This document shows positions 8,776 to 21,060 of a stretch of DNA of 64,000 nt, piece by piece. Every line of letters starts with the position of its first letter. Position 1 is the first letter of the stretch. The position numbers and the translations under genes are program-made. The notes beneath the pieces were generated by a model, which was not told the DNA's origin, did not search any database, and was given only the letters and a program-made list of their open reading frames with translations. Origin of the DNA: Auanema rhodensis (lineage: Eukaryota; Nematoda; Chromadorea; Rhabditida; Rhabditidae); NCBI GenBank assembly GCA_964057225.1, contig OZ059896.1, positions 21,076,501 through 21,140,500 on the forward strand, in the 5' to 3' direction.

Positions 8776-11232
8776 CTGATAACACAGATCGACGCAGCTT
8801 AAAAATCTGCATCGAATGCACTATACTACATCAAGAAACGCTTGATACAAAAATTAGTTATGATCGTTTGAAAAATGATGCATTAGTGTATGTTGAGTTT
8901 CCATGTACACTCAACATTGCTTCCAAAAACATTTTGACAAAAATTTTTTCGAAAAATTTCAAAATAATTTAGCAAAAAGTAGATGTTTTTAGATTCCATT
9001 TTTCAAGGCAAAGACGATAGACAATGTTATTCAACGAAAAAATTAATTCTTCAGGGTGAAAATCGAGGATATAAGTGTGAACTTATATCAGTTGATATCT
9101 CGGTGCATTTTTAAGCTAGCGCAAATCTGATAACACAGATCGACGCAGCTTAAAAATCCGCATCGAATGCACTATACTACATTGAGAAACGCTTGATACA
9201 AAAATTAGTTATGATCGTTTGAAAAATGATGCATTAGTGTATGTTGAGTTTCCATGTACACTCAACATTGCTTCCAAAAACATTTTGACAAAAATTTTTT
9301 CGAAAAATTTCAAAATAATTTAGCAAAAAGTAGATGTTTTTAGATTCCATTTTTCAAGGCAAAGACGATAGACAATGTTATTCAACGAAAAAATTAATTC
9401 TTCAGGGTGAAAATCGAGGATATAAGTGTGAACTGATATCAGTTGATATCTCGGTGCATTTTTAAGCTAGCGCAAATCTGATAACACAGATCGACGCAGC
9501 TTAAAAATCCGCATCGAATGCACTATACTACATTGAGAAACGCTTAATACACAAATTAGTTATGATCGTTTGAAAAATGATGCATTAGTGTATGTTGAGT
9601 TTCCATGTACACTCAACATTGCTTCCAAAAACAGTTTGACAAAAATTTTTTCGAAAAATTTCAAAATAATTTAGCAAAAAGTAGATGTTTTTAGATTTCT
9701 TTTTTCAAGGCAAAGACGATGGACAATGTTATTCAACGAAAAAATTAATTCTTCAGGGTGAAAATCGAGGATATAAGTGTGAACTTATATCAGTTGATAT
9801 CTCGGTGCATTTTTAAGCTAGCGCAAATCTGATAACACAGATCGACGCAGCTTAAAAATCCGCATCGAATGCACTATACTACATCAAGAAACGCTTGATA
9901 CAAAAATTAGTTATGATCGTTTGAAAAATGATGCATTAGTGTATGTTGAGTTTCCATGTACACTCAACATTGCTTCCAAAAACATTTTGACAAAAATTTT
10001 TTCGAAAAATTTCAAAATAATTTAGCAAGAAGTAAATGTTTTTAGATTTCTTTTTTCAAGGCAAAGACGATGGACAATGTTATTCAACGAAAAAATTAAT
10101 TCTTCAGGGTGAAAATCGAGGATATAAGTGTGAACTTATATCAGTTGATATCTCGGTGCATTTCTAAGCTAGCGCAAATCTGATAACACAGATCGACGCA
10201 GCTTAAAAATCCGCATCGAATGCACTATACTACATTGAGAAACGCTTGATACAAAAATTAGTTATGATCGTTTGAAAAATGATGCATTAGTGTATGTTGA
10301 GTTTCCATGTACACTTAACATTGCTTCCAAAAACATTTTGACAAAAATTTTTTCGAAAAATTTCAAAATAATTTAGCAAAAAGTAGATGTTTTTAGATTC
10401 CATTTTTCAAGGCAAAGACGATAAACAATGTTATTCAACGAAAAAATTAATTCTTCAGGGTGAAAATCGAGGATATAAGTGTGAACTTATATCAGTTGAT
10501 ATCTCGGTGCATTTTTAAGCTAGCGCAAATCTGATAACACAGATCGACGCAGCTTAAAAATCCGCATCGAATGCACTATACTACATTGAGAAACGCTTGA
10601 TACAAAAATTAGTTATGATCGTTTGAAAAATGATGCATTAGTGTATGTTGAGTTTCCATGTACACTCAACATTGCTTCCAAAAACATTTTGACAAAAATT
10701 TTTTCGAAAAATTTCAAAATAATTTAGCAAAAAGTAGATGTTTTTAGATTCCATTTTTCAAGGCAAAGACGATAGACAATGTTATTCAACGAAAAAATTA
10801 ATTCTTCAGGGTGAAAATCGAGGATATAAGTGTGAACTTATATCAGTTGATATCTCGGTGCATTTTTAAGCTAGCGCAAATCTGATAACACAGATCGACG
10901 CAGCTTAAAAATCCGCATCGAATGCACTATACTACATTGAGAAACGCTTGATACAAAAATTAGTTGATATCGTTTGAAAAATGATGCATTAGTGTATGTT
11001 GAGTTTCCATGTACACTCAACATTGCTTCCAAAAACATTTTGACAAAAATTTTTTCGAAAAATTTCAAAATAATTTAGCAAAAAGTAGATGTTTTTAGAT
11101 TCCATTTTTCAAGGCAAAGACGATGGACAATGTTATTCAACGAAAAAATTAATTCTTCAGGGTGAAAATCGAGGATATAAGTGTGAACTTATATCAGTTG
11201 ATATCTCGGTGCATTTTCAAGCTAGCGCAAAT
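8776..11232 (+). repeat. Mixed monomers M26-M32
   Basis: M26 has TCTGC with an A tract and GATAGAC. M27 is A-tract with private GAACTGATATC. M28 combines CTTAATACAC with CAGTTTGAC and a T tract. M29 has GCAAGAAG with GTAAATG and CATTTCTAAG. M30 has CACTTAAC and GATAAAC. M31 is a plain A-tract, GATAGAC unit. M32 has AGTTGATATC with CATTTTCAAG. M29, M30 and M32 repeat the order of M3, M4 and M5 with M31 inserted. Confidence 0.8.
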
Positions 11233-12285
11233 CTGATAACACAGATCGACGCAGCTTAAAAATCCGCATCGAATGCACTATACTACATCAAGAAACGCTT
11301 GATACAAAAATTAGTTATGATCGTTTGAAAAATGATGCATTAGTGTATGTTGAGTTTCCATGTACACTCAACATTGCTTCCAAAAACATTTTGACAAAAA
11401 TTTTTTCGAAAAATTTCAAAATAATTTAGCAAAAAGTAGATGTTTTTAGATTTCTTTTTTCAAGGCAAAGACGATGGACAATGTTATTCAACGAAAAAAT
11501 TAATTCTTCAGGGTGAAAATCGAGGATATAAGTGTGAACTTATATCAGTTGATATCTCGGTGCATTTTTAAGCTAGCGCAAATCTGATAACACAGATCGA
11601 CGCAGCTTAAAAATCCGCATCGAATGCACTATACTACATCAAGAAACGCTTGATACAAAAATTAGTTATGATCGTTTGAAAAATGATGCATTAGTGTATG
11701 TTGAGTTTCCATGTACACTCAACATTGCTTCCAAAAACATTTTGACAAAAATTTTTTCGAAAAATTTCAAAATAATTTAGCAAGAAGTAGATGTTTTTAG
11801 ATTTCTTTTTTCAAGGCAAAGACGATGGACAATGTTATTCAACGAAAAAATTAATTCTTCAGGGTGAAAATCGAGGATATAAGTGTGAACTTATATCAGT
11901 TGATATCTCGGTGCATTTCTAAGCTAGCGCAAATCTGATAACACAGATCGACGCAGCTTAAAAATCCGCATCGAATGCACTATACTACATTGAGAAACGC
12001 TTGATACAAAAATTAGTTATGATCGTTTGAAAAATGATGCATTAGTGTATGTTGAGTTTCCATGTACACTTAACATTGCTTCCAAAAACATTTTGACAAA
12101 AATTTTTTCGAAAAATTTCAAAATAATTTAGCAAAAAGTAGATGTTTTTAGATTCCATTTTTCAAGGCAAAGACGATGGACAATGTTATTCAACGAAAAA
12201 ATTAATTCTTCAGGGTGAAAATCGAGGATATAAGTGTGAACTTATATCAGTTGATATCTCGGTGCATTTTCAAGCTAGCGCAAAT

Positions 12286-12636
12286 CTGATAACACAGATC
12301 GACGCAGCTTAAAAATCCGCATCGAATGCACTATACTACATTGAGAAACGCTTGATACAAAAATTAGTTGATATCGTTTGAAAAATGATGCATTAGTGTA
12401 TGTTGAGTTTCCATGTACACTCAACATTGCTTCCAAAAACATTTTGACAAAAATTTTTTCGAAAAATTTCAAAATAATTTAGCAAGAAGTAGATGTTTTT
12501 AGATTTCTTTTTTCAAGGCAAAGACGATGGACAATGTTATTCAACGAAAAAATTAATTCTTCAGGGTGAAAATCGAGGATATAAGTGTGAACTTATATCA
12601 GTTGATATCTCGGTGCATTTCTAAGCTAGCGCAAAT
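12286..12636 (+). repeat. Chimeric monomer M36
   Basis: The 5' half carries CATTGAG and AGTTGATATC, as in M5. The 3' half carries GCAAGAAG, the T tract and CATTTCTAAG, as in M3. The switch lies between p90 and p201. It is the only AGTTGATATC unit with a T tract. The simplest reading is an unequal crossover or conversion between two different monomers. Confidence 0.8.
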
Positions 12637-14742
12637 CTGATAACACAGATCGACGCAGCTTAAAAATCCGCATCGAATGCACTATACTACATTGAGAAAC
12701 GCTTGATACAAAAATTAGTTATGATCGTTTGAAAAATGATGCATTAGTGTATGTTGAGTTTCCATGTACACTTAACATTGCTTCCAAAAACATTTTGACA
12801 AAAATTTTTTCGAAAAATTTCAAAATAATTTAGCAAAAAGTAGATGTTTTTAGATTCCATTTTTCAAGGCAAAGACGATAAACAATGTTATTCAACGAAA
12901 AAATTAATTCTTCAGGGTGAAAATCGAGGATATAAGTGTGAACTTATATCAGTTGATATCTCGGTGCATTTTTAAGCTAGCGCAAATCTGATAACACAGA
13001 TCGACGCAGCTTAAAAATCCGCATCGAATGCACTATACTACATTGAGAAACGCTTGATACAAAAATTAGTTGATATCGTTTGAAAAATGATGCATTAGTG
13101 TATGTTGAGTTTCCATGTACACTCAACATTGCTTCCAAAAACATTTTGACAAAAATTTTTTCGAAAAATTTCAAAATAATTTAGCAAAAAGTAGATGTTT
13201 TTAGATTCCATTTTTCAAGGCAAAGACGATGGACAATGTTATTCAACGAAAAAATTAATTCTTCAGGGTGAAAATCGAGGATATAAGTGTGAACTTATAT
13301 CAGTTGATATCTCGGTGCATTTTCAAGCTAGCGCAAATCTGATAACACAGATCGACGCAGCTTAAAAATCCGCATCGAATGCACTAAACTACATCAAGAA
13401 ACGCTTGATACAAAAATTAGTTATGATCGTTTGAAAAATGATGCATTAGTGTATGTTGAGTTTCCATGTACACTCAACATTGCTTCCAAAAACATTTTGA
13501 CAAAAATTTTTTCGAAAAATTTCAAAATAATTTAGCAAAAAGTAGATGTTTTTAGATTTCTTTTTTCAAGGCAAAGACGATGGACAATGTTATTCAACGA
13601 AAAAATTAATTCTTCAGGGTGAAAATCGAGGATATAAGTGTGAACTTATATCAGTTGATATCTCGGTGCTTTTTTAAGCTAGCGCAAATCTGATAACACA
13701 GATCGACGCAGCTTAAAAATCCGCATCGAATGCACTATACTACATTGAGAAACGCTTAATACACAAATTAGTTATGATCGTTTGAAAAATGATGCATTAG
13801 TGTATGTTGAGTTTCCATGTACACTCAACATTGCTTCCAAAAACATTTTGACAAAAATTTTTTCGAAAAATTTCAAAATAATTTAGCAAAAAGTAGATGT
13901 TTTTAGATTTTTTTTTTCAAGGCAAAGACGATGGACAATGTTATTCAACGAAAAAATTAATTCTTCAGGGTGAAAATCGAGGATATAAGTGTGAACTTAT
14001 ATCAGTTGATATCTCGGTGCATTTTTAAGCTAGCGCAAATCTGATAACACAGATCGACGCAGCTTAAAAATCTGCATCGAATGCACTATACTACATCAAG
14101 AAACGCTTGATACAAAAATTAGTTATGATCGTTTGAAAAATGATGCATTAGTGTATGTTGAGTTTCCATGTACACTCAACATTGCTTCCAAAAACAGTTT
14201 GACAAAAATTTTTTCGAAATATTTCAGAATAATTTAGCAAAAAGTAGATGTTTTTAGATTCCTTTTTTTAAGGCAAAGACGATGGACAATGTTATTCAAC
14301 GAAAAAATTAATTCTTCAGGGTGAAAATCGAGGATATAAGTGTGAACTTATATCAGTTGATATCTCGGTGCATTTTTAAGCTAGCGCAAATCTGATAACA
14401 CAGATCGACGCAGCTTAAAAATCCGCATCGAATGCACTATACTACATCAAGAAACGCTTGATACAAAAATTAGTTATGATCGTTTGAAAAATGATGCATT
14501 AGTGTATGTTGAGTTTCCATGTACACTCAACATTGCTTCCAAAAACATTTTGACAAAAATTTTTTCGAAAAATTTCAAAATAATTTAGCAAGAAGTAGAT
14601 GTTTTTAGATTTCTTTTTTCAAGGCAAAGACGATGGACAATGTTATTCAACGAAAAAATTAATTCTTCAGGGTGAAAATCGAGGATATAAGTGTGAACTT
14701 ATATCAGTTGATATCTCGGTGCATTTTTAAGCTAGCGCAAAT

Positions 14743-16848
14743 CTGATAACACAGATCGACGCAGCTTAAAAATCCGCATCGAATGCACTATACTACATTG
14801 AGAAACGCTTGATACAAAAATTAGTTATGATCGTTTGAAAAATGATGCATTAGTGTATGTTGAGTTTCCATGTACACTCAACATTGCTTCCAAAAACATT
14901 TTGACAAAAATTTTTTCGAAAAATTTCAAAATAATTTAGCAAAAAGTAGATGTTTTTAGATTCCATTTTTCAAGGCAAAGACGATAGACAATGTTATTCA
15001 ACGAAAAAATCAATTCTTCAGGGTGAACATCGAGGATATAAGTGTGAACTTATATCAGTTGATATCTCGGTGCATTTTTAAGCTAGCGCAAATCTGATAA
15101 CACAGATCGACGCAGCTTAAAAATCCGCATCGAATGCATTATACTACATTGAGAAACGCTTAATACACAAATTAGTTATGATCGTTTGAAAAATGATGCA
15201 TTAGTGTATGTTGAGTTTCCATGTACACTCAACATTGCTTCCAAAAACATTTTGACAAAAATTTTTTCGAAAAATTTCAAAATAATTTAGCAAAAAGTAG
15301 ATGTTTTTAGATTTCTTTTTTCAAGGCAAAGACGATGGACAATGTTATTCAACGAAAAAATTAATTCTTCAGGGTGAAAATCGAGGATATAAGTGTGAAC
15401 TTATATCAGTTGATATCTCGGTGCATTTTTAAGCTAGCGCAAATCTGATAACACAGATCGACGCAGCTTAAAAATCCGCATCGAATGCACTATACTACAT
15501 TGAGAAACGCTTGATACAAAAATTAGTTATGATCGTTTGAAAAATGATGCATTAGTGTATGTCGAGTTTCCATGTACACTCAACATTGCTTCCAAAAACA
15601 TTTTGACAAAAATTTTTTCGAAAAATTTCAAAATAATTTAGCAAAAAGTATATGTTTTTAGATTCCATTTTTCAAGGCAAAGACGATAGACAATGTTATT
15701 CAACGAAAAAATTAATTCTTCAGGGTGAAAATCGAGGATATAAGTGTGAACTTATATCAGTTGATATCTCGGTGCATTTTTAAGCTAGCGCAAATCTGAT
15801 AACACAGATCGACGCAGCTTAAAAATCCGCATCGAATGCACTATACTACATTGAGAAACGCTTAATACACAAATTAGTTATGATCGTTTGAAAAATGATG
15901 CATTAGTGTATGTTGAGTTTCCATGTACACTCAACATTGCTTCCAAAAACATTTTGACAAAAATTTTTTCGAAAAATTTCAAAATAATTTAGCAAAAAGT
16001 AGATGTTTTTAGATTTCTTTTTTCAAGGCAAAGACGATAGACAATGTTATTCAACGAAAAAATTAATTCTTCAGGGTGAAAATCGAGGATATAAGTGTGA
16101 ACTTATATCAGTTGATATCTCGGTGCATTTTTAAGCTAGCGCAAATCTGATAACACAGATCGACGCAGCTTAAAAATCCGCATCGAATGCACTATACTAC
16201 ATTGAGAAACGCTTAATACACAAATTAGTTATGATCGTTTGAAAAATGATGCATTAGTGTATGTTGAGTTTCCATGTACACTCAACATTGCTTCCAAAAA
16301 CATTTTGACAAAAATTTTTTCGAAAAATTTCAAAATAATTTAGCAAAAAGTAGATGTTTTTAGATTTCTTTTTTCAAGGCAAAGACGATGGACAATGTTA
16401 TTCAACGAAAAAATTAATTCTTCAGGGTGAAAATCGAGGATATAAGTGTGAACTTATATCAGTTGATATCTCGGTGCATTTTTAAGCTAGCGCAAATCTG
16501 ATAACACAGATCGACGCAGCTTAAAAATCCGCATCGAATGCACTATACTACATCAAGAAACGCTTGATACAAAAATTAGTTATGATCGTTTGAAAAATGA
16601 TGCATTAGTGTATGTTGAGTTTCCATGTACACTCAACATTGCTTCCAAAAACATTTTGACAAAAATTTTTTCGAAAAATTTCAAAATAATTTAGCAAAAA
16701 GTAGATGTTTTTAGATTTCTTTTTTCAAGGCAAAGACGATGGACAATGTTATTCAACGAAAAAATTAATTCTTCAGGGTGAAAATCGAGGATATAAGTGT
16801 GAACTTATATCAGTTGATATCTCGGTGCATTTTTAAGCTAGCGCAAAT
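14743..16848 (+). repeat. 7-monomer HOR copy 3, six units (M43-M48)
   Basis: Types 1-6 of the 7-monomer HOR are present in order, matching M12-M17. The type 7 unit (GCAAGAAG) is missing before the next copy begins at 16849, so one monomer was lost cleanly at a monomer-equivalent position. Confidence 0.85.
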
Positions 16849-19305
16849 CTGATAACACAGATCGACGCAGCTTAAAAATCCGCATCGAATGCACTATACT
16901 ACATTGAGAAACGCTTGATACAAAAATTAGTTATGATCGTTTGAAAAATGATGCATTAGTGTATGTTGAGTTTCCATGTACACTCAACATTGCTTCCAAA
17001 AACATTTTGACAAAAATTTTTTCGAAAAATTTCAAAATAATTTAGCAAAAAGTAGATGTTTTTAGATTCCATTTTTCAAGGCAAAGACGATAGACAATGT
17101 TATTCAACGAAAAAATCAATTCTTCAGGGTGAACATCGAGGATATAAGTGTGAACTTATATCAGTTGATATCTCGGTGCATTTTTAAGCTAGCGCAAATC
17201 TGATAACACAGATCGACGCAGCTTAAAAATCCGCATCGAATGCATTATACTACATTGAGAAACGCTTAATACACAAATTAGTTATGATCGTTTGAAAAAT
17301 GATGCATTAGTGTATGTTGAGTTTCCATGTACACTCAACATTGCTTCCAAAAACATTTTGACAAAAATTTTTTCGAAAAATTTCAAAATAATTTAGCAAA
17401 AAGTAGATGTTTTTAGATTTCTTTTTTCAAGGCAAAGACGATGGACAATGTTATTCAACGAAAAAATTAATTCTTCAGGGTGAAAATCGAGGATTTAAGT
17501 GTGAACTTATATCAGTTGATATCTCGGTGCATTTTTAAGCTAGCGCAAATCTGATAACACAGATCGACGCAGCTTAAAAATCCGCATCGAATGCACTATA
17601 CTACATTGAGAAACGCTTGATACAAAAATTAGTTATGATCGTTTGAAAAATGATGCATTAGTGTATGTCGAGTTTCCATGTACACTCAACATTGCTTCCA
17701 AAAACATTTTGACAAAAATTTTTTCGAAAAATTTCAAAATAATTTAGCAAAAAGTATATGTTTTTAGATTCCATTTTTCAAGGCAAAGACGATAGACAAT
17801 GTTATTCAACGAAAAAATTAATTCTTCAGGGTGAAAATCGAGGATATAAGTGTGAACTTATATCAGTTGATATCTCGGTGCATTTTTAAGCTAGCGCAAA
17901 TCTGATAACACAGATCGACGCAGCTTAAAAATCCGCATCGAATGCACTATACTACATTGAGAAACGCTTAATACACAAATTAGTTATGATCGTTTGAAAA
18001 ATGATGCATTAGTGTATGTTGAGTTTCCATGTACACTCAACATTGCTTCCAAAAACATTTTGACAAAAATTTTTTCGAAAAATTTCAAAATAATTTAGCA
18101 AAAAGTAGATGTTTTTAGATTTCTTTTTTCAAGGCAAAGACGATAGACAATGTTATTCAACGAAAAAATTAATTCTTCAGGGTGAAAATCGAGGATATAA
18201 GTGTGAACTTATATCAGTTGATATCTCGGTGCATTTTTAAGCTAGCGCAAATCTGATAACACAGATCGACGCAGCTTAAAAATCCGCATCGAATGCACTA
18301 TACTACATTGAGAAACGCTTAATACACAAATTAGTTATGATCGTTTGAAAAATGATGCATTAGTGTATGTTGAGTTTCCATGTACACTCAACATTGCTTC
18401 CAAAAACATTTTGACAAAAATTTTTTCGAAAAATTTCAAAATAATTTAGCAAAAAGTAGATGTTTTTAGATTTCTTTTTTCAAGGCAAAGACGATGGACA
18501 ATGTTATTCAACGAAAAAATTAATTCTTCAGGGTGAAAATCGAGGATATAAGTGTGAACTTATATCAGTTGATATCTCGGTGCATTTTTAAGCTAGCGCA
18601 AATCTGATAACACAGATCGACGCAGCTTAAAAATCCGCATCGAATGCACTATACTACATCAAGAAACGCTTGATACAAAAATTAGTTATGATCGTTTGAA
18701 AAATGATGCATTAGTGTATGTTGAGTTTCCATGTACACTCAACATTGCTTCCAAAAACATTTTGACAAAAATTTTTTCGAAAAATTTCAAAATAATTTAG
18801 CAAAAAGTAGATGTTTTTAGATTTCTTTTTTCAAGGCAAAGACGATGGACAATGTTATTCAACGAAAAAATTAATTCTTCAGGGTGAAAATCGAGGATAT
18901 AAGTGTGAACTTATATCAGTTGATATCTCGGTGCATTTTTAAGCTAGCGCAAATCTGATAACACAGATCGACGCAGCTTAAAAATCCGCATCGAATGCAC
19001 TATACTACATCAAGAAACGCTTGATACAAAAATTAGTTATGATCGTTTGAAAAATGATGCATTAGTGTATGTTGAGTTTCCATGTACACTCAACATTGCT
19101 TCCAAAAACATTTTGACAAAAATTTTTTCGAAAAATTTCAAAATAATTTAGCAAGAAGTAGATGTTTTTAGATTTCTTTTTTCAAGGCAAAGACGATGGA
19201 CAATGTTATTCAACGAAAAAATTAATTCTTCAGGGTGAAAATCGAGGATATAAGTGTGAACTTATATCAGTTGATATCTCGGTGCATTTTTAAGCTAGCG
19301 CAAAT
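16849..19305 (+). repeat. 7-monomer HOR copy 4 (M49-M55)
   Basis: All seven types occur in order, including GTCGAG with GTATATG in M51 and GCAAGAAG in M55. M50 carries a private change, AGGATTTAAG, in the stem of the 9-bp hairpin. Confidence 0.85.
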
Positions 19306-21060
19306 CTGACAACACAGATCGACGCAGCTTAAAAATCCGCATCGAATGCACTATACTACATTGAGAAACGCTTGATACAAAAATTAGTTATGATCGTTTG
19401 AAAAATGATGCATTAGTGTATGTTGAGTTTCCATGTACACTCAACATTGCTTCCAAAAACATTTTGACAAAAATTTTTTCGAAAAATTTCAAAATAATTT
19501 AGCAAAAAGTAGATGTTTTTAGATTCCATTTTTCAAGGCAAAGACGATAGACAATGTTATTCAACGAAAAAATCAATTCTTCAGGGTGAACATCGAGGAT
19601 ATAAGTGTGAACTTATATCAGTTGATATCTCGGTGCATTTTTAAGCTAGCGCAAATCTGATAACACAGATCGACGCAGCTTAAAAATCCGCATCGAATGC
19701 ATTATACTACATTGAGAAACGCTTAATACACAAATTAGTTATGATCGTTTGAAAAATGATGCATTAGTGTATGTTGAGTTTCCATGTACACTCAACATTG
19801 CTTCCAAAAACATTTTGACAAAAATTTTTTCGAAAAATTTCAAAATAATTTAGCAAAAAGTAGATGTTTTTAGATTTCTTTTTTCAAGGCAAAGACGATG
19901 GACAATGTTATTCAACGAAAAAATTAATTCTTCAGGGTGAAAATCGAGGATATAAGTGTGAACTTATATCAGTTGATATCTCGGTGCATTTTTAAGCTAG
20001 CGCAAATCTGATAACACAGATCGACGCAGCTTAAAAATCCGCATCGAATGCACTATACTACATTGAGAAACGCTTGATACAAAAATTAGTTATGATCGTT
20101 TGAAAAATGATGCATTAGTGTATGTTGAGTTTCCATGTACACTCAACATTGCTTCCAAAAACATTTTGACAAAAATTTTTTCGAAAAATTTCAAAATAAT
20201 TTAGCAAAAAGTATATGTTTTTAGATTCCATTTTTCAAGGCAAAGACGATAGACAATGTTATTCAACGAAAAAATTAATTCTTCAGGGTGAAAATCGAGG
20301 ATATAAGTGTGAACTTATATCAGTTGATATCTCGGTGCATTTTTAAGCTAGCGCAAATCTGATAACACAGATCGACGCAGCTTAAAAATCCGCATCGAAT
20401 GCACTATACTACATTGAGAAACGCTTAATACACAAATTAGTTATGATCGTTTGAAAAATGATGCATTAGTGTATGTTGAGTTTCCATGTACACTCAACAT
20501 TGCTTCCAAAAACATTTTGACAAAAATTTTTTCGAAAAATTTCAAAATAATTTAGCAAAAAGTAGATGTTTTTAGATTTCTTTTTTCAAGGCAAAGACGA
20601 TGGACAATGTTATTCAACGAAAAAATTAATTCTTCAGGGTGAAAATCGAGGATATAAGTGTGAACTTATATCAGTTGATATCTCGGTGCATTTTTAAGCT
20701 AGCGCAAATCTGATAACACAGATCGACGCAGCTTAAAAATCCGCATCGAATGCACTATACTACATCAAGAAACGCTTGATACAAAAATTAGTTATGATCG
20801 TTTGAAAAATGATGCATTAGTGTATGTTGAGTTTCCATGTACACTCAACATTGCTTCCAAAAACATTTTGACAAAAATTTTTTCGAAAAATTTCAAAATA
20901 ATTTAGCAAAAAGTAGATGTTTTTAGATTTCTTTTTTCAAGGCAAAGACGATGGACAATGTTATTCAACGAAAAAATTAATTCTTCAGGGTGAAAATCGA
21001 GGATATAAGTGTGAACTTATATCAGTTGATATCTCGGTGCATTTTTAAGCTAGCGCAAAT
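19306..21060 (+). repeat. 7-monomer HOR copy 5, five units (M56-M60)
   Basis: M56-M58 are types 1-3, with the GTCGAG change absent in M58 as in M21. M59 is CTTAATACAC with T tract and GATGGAC, and M60 is CATCAAG with T tract. M56 starts with a private CTGACAAC. M60 is the last unit with the full T tract, so 21060/21061 marks the boundary of domain 1. Confidence 0.8.

Larger units (their letters stand above)
11233..16848 (+). repeat. 16-monomer segmental duplication, copy 2 (M33-M48)
   Basis: This is the second copy of the M2-M17 segment at an offset of 10,881 bp. From 13339 to 16848 (M39-M48) I noticed only one base difference from 2458-5967, at 13387, where CACTATACT reads CACTAAACT. The left part is patched: M35 carries GATGGAC and CATTTTCAAG where M4 has GATAAAC and CATTTTTAAG, and M36 is a chimera. 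The near-identity of the right ten monomers implies a recent large exchange, or correction of one copy by the other. Confidence 0.85.
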
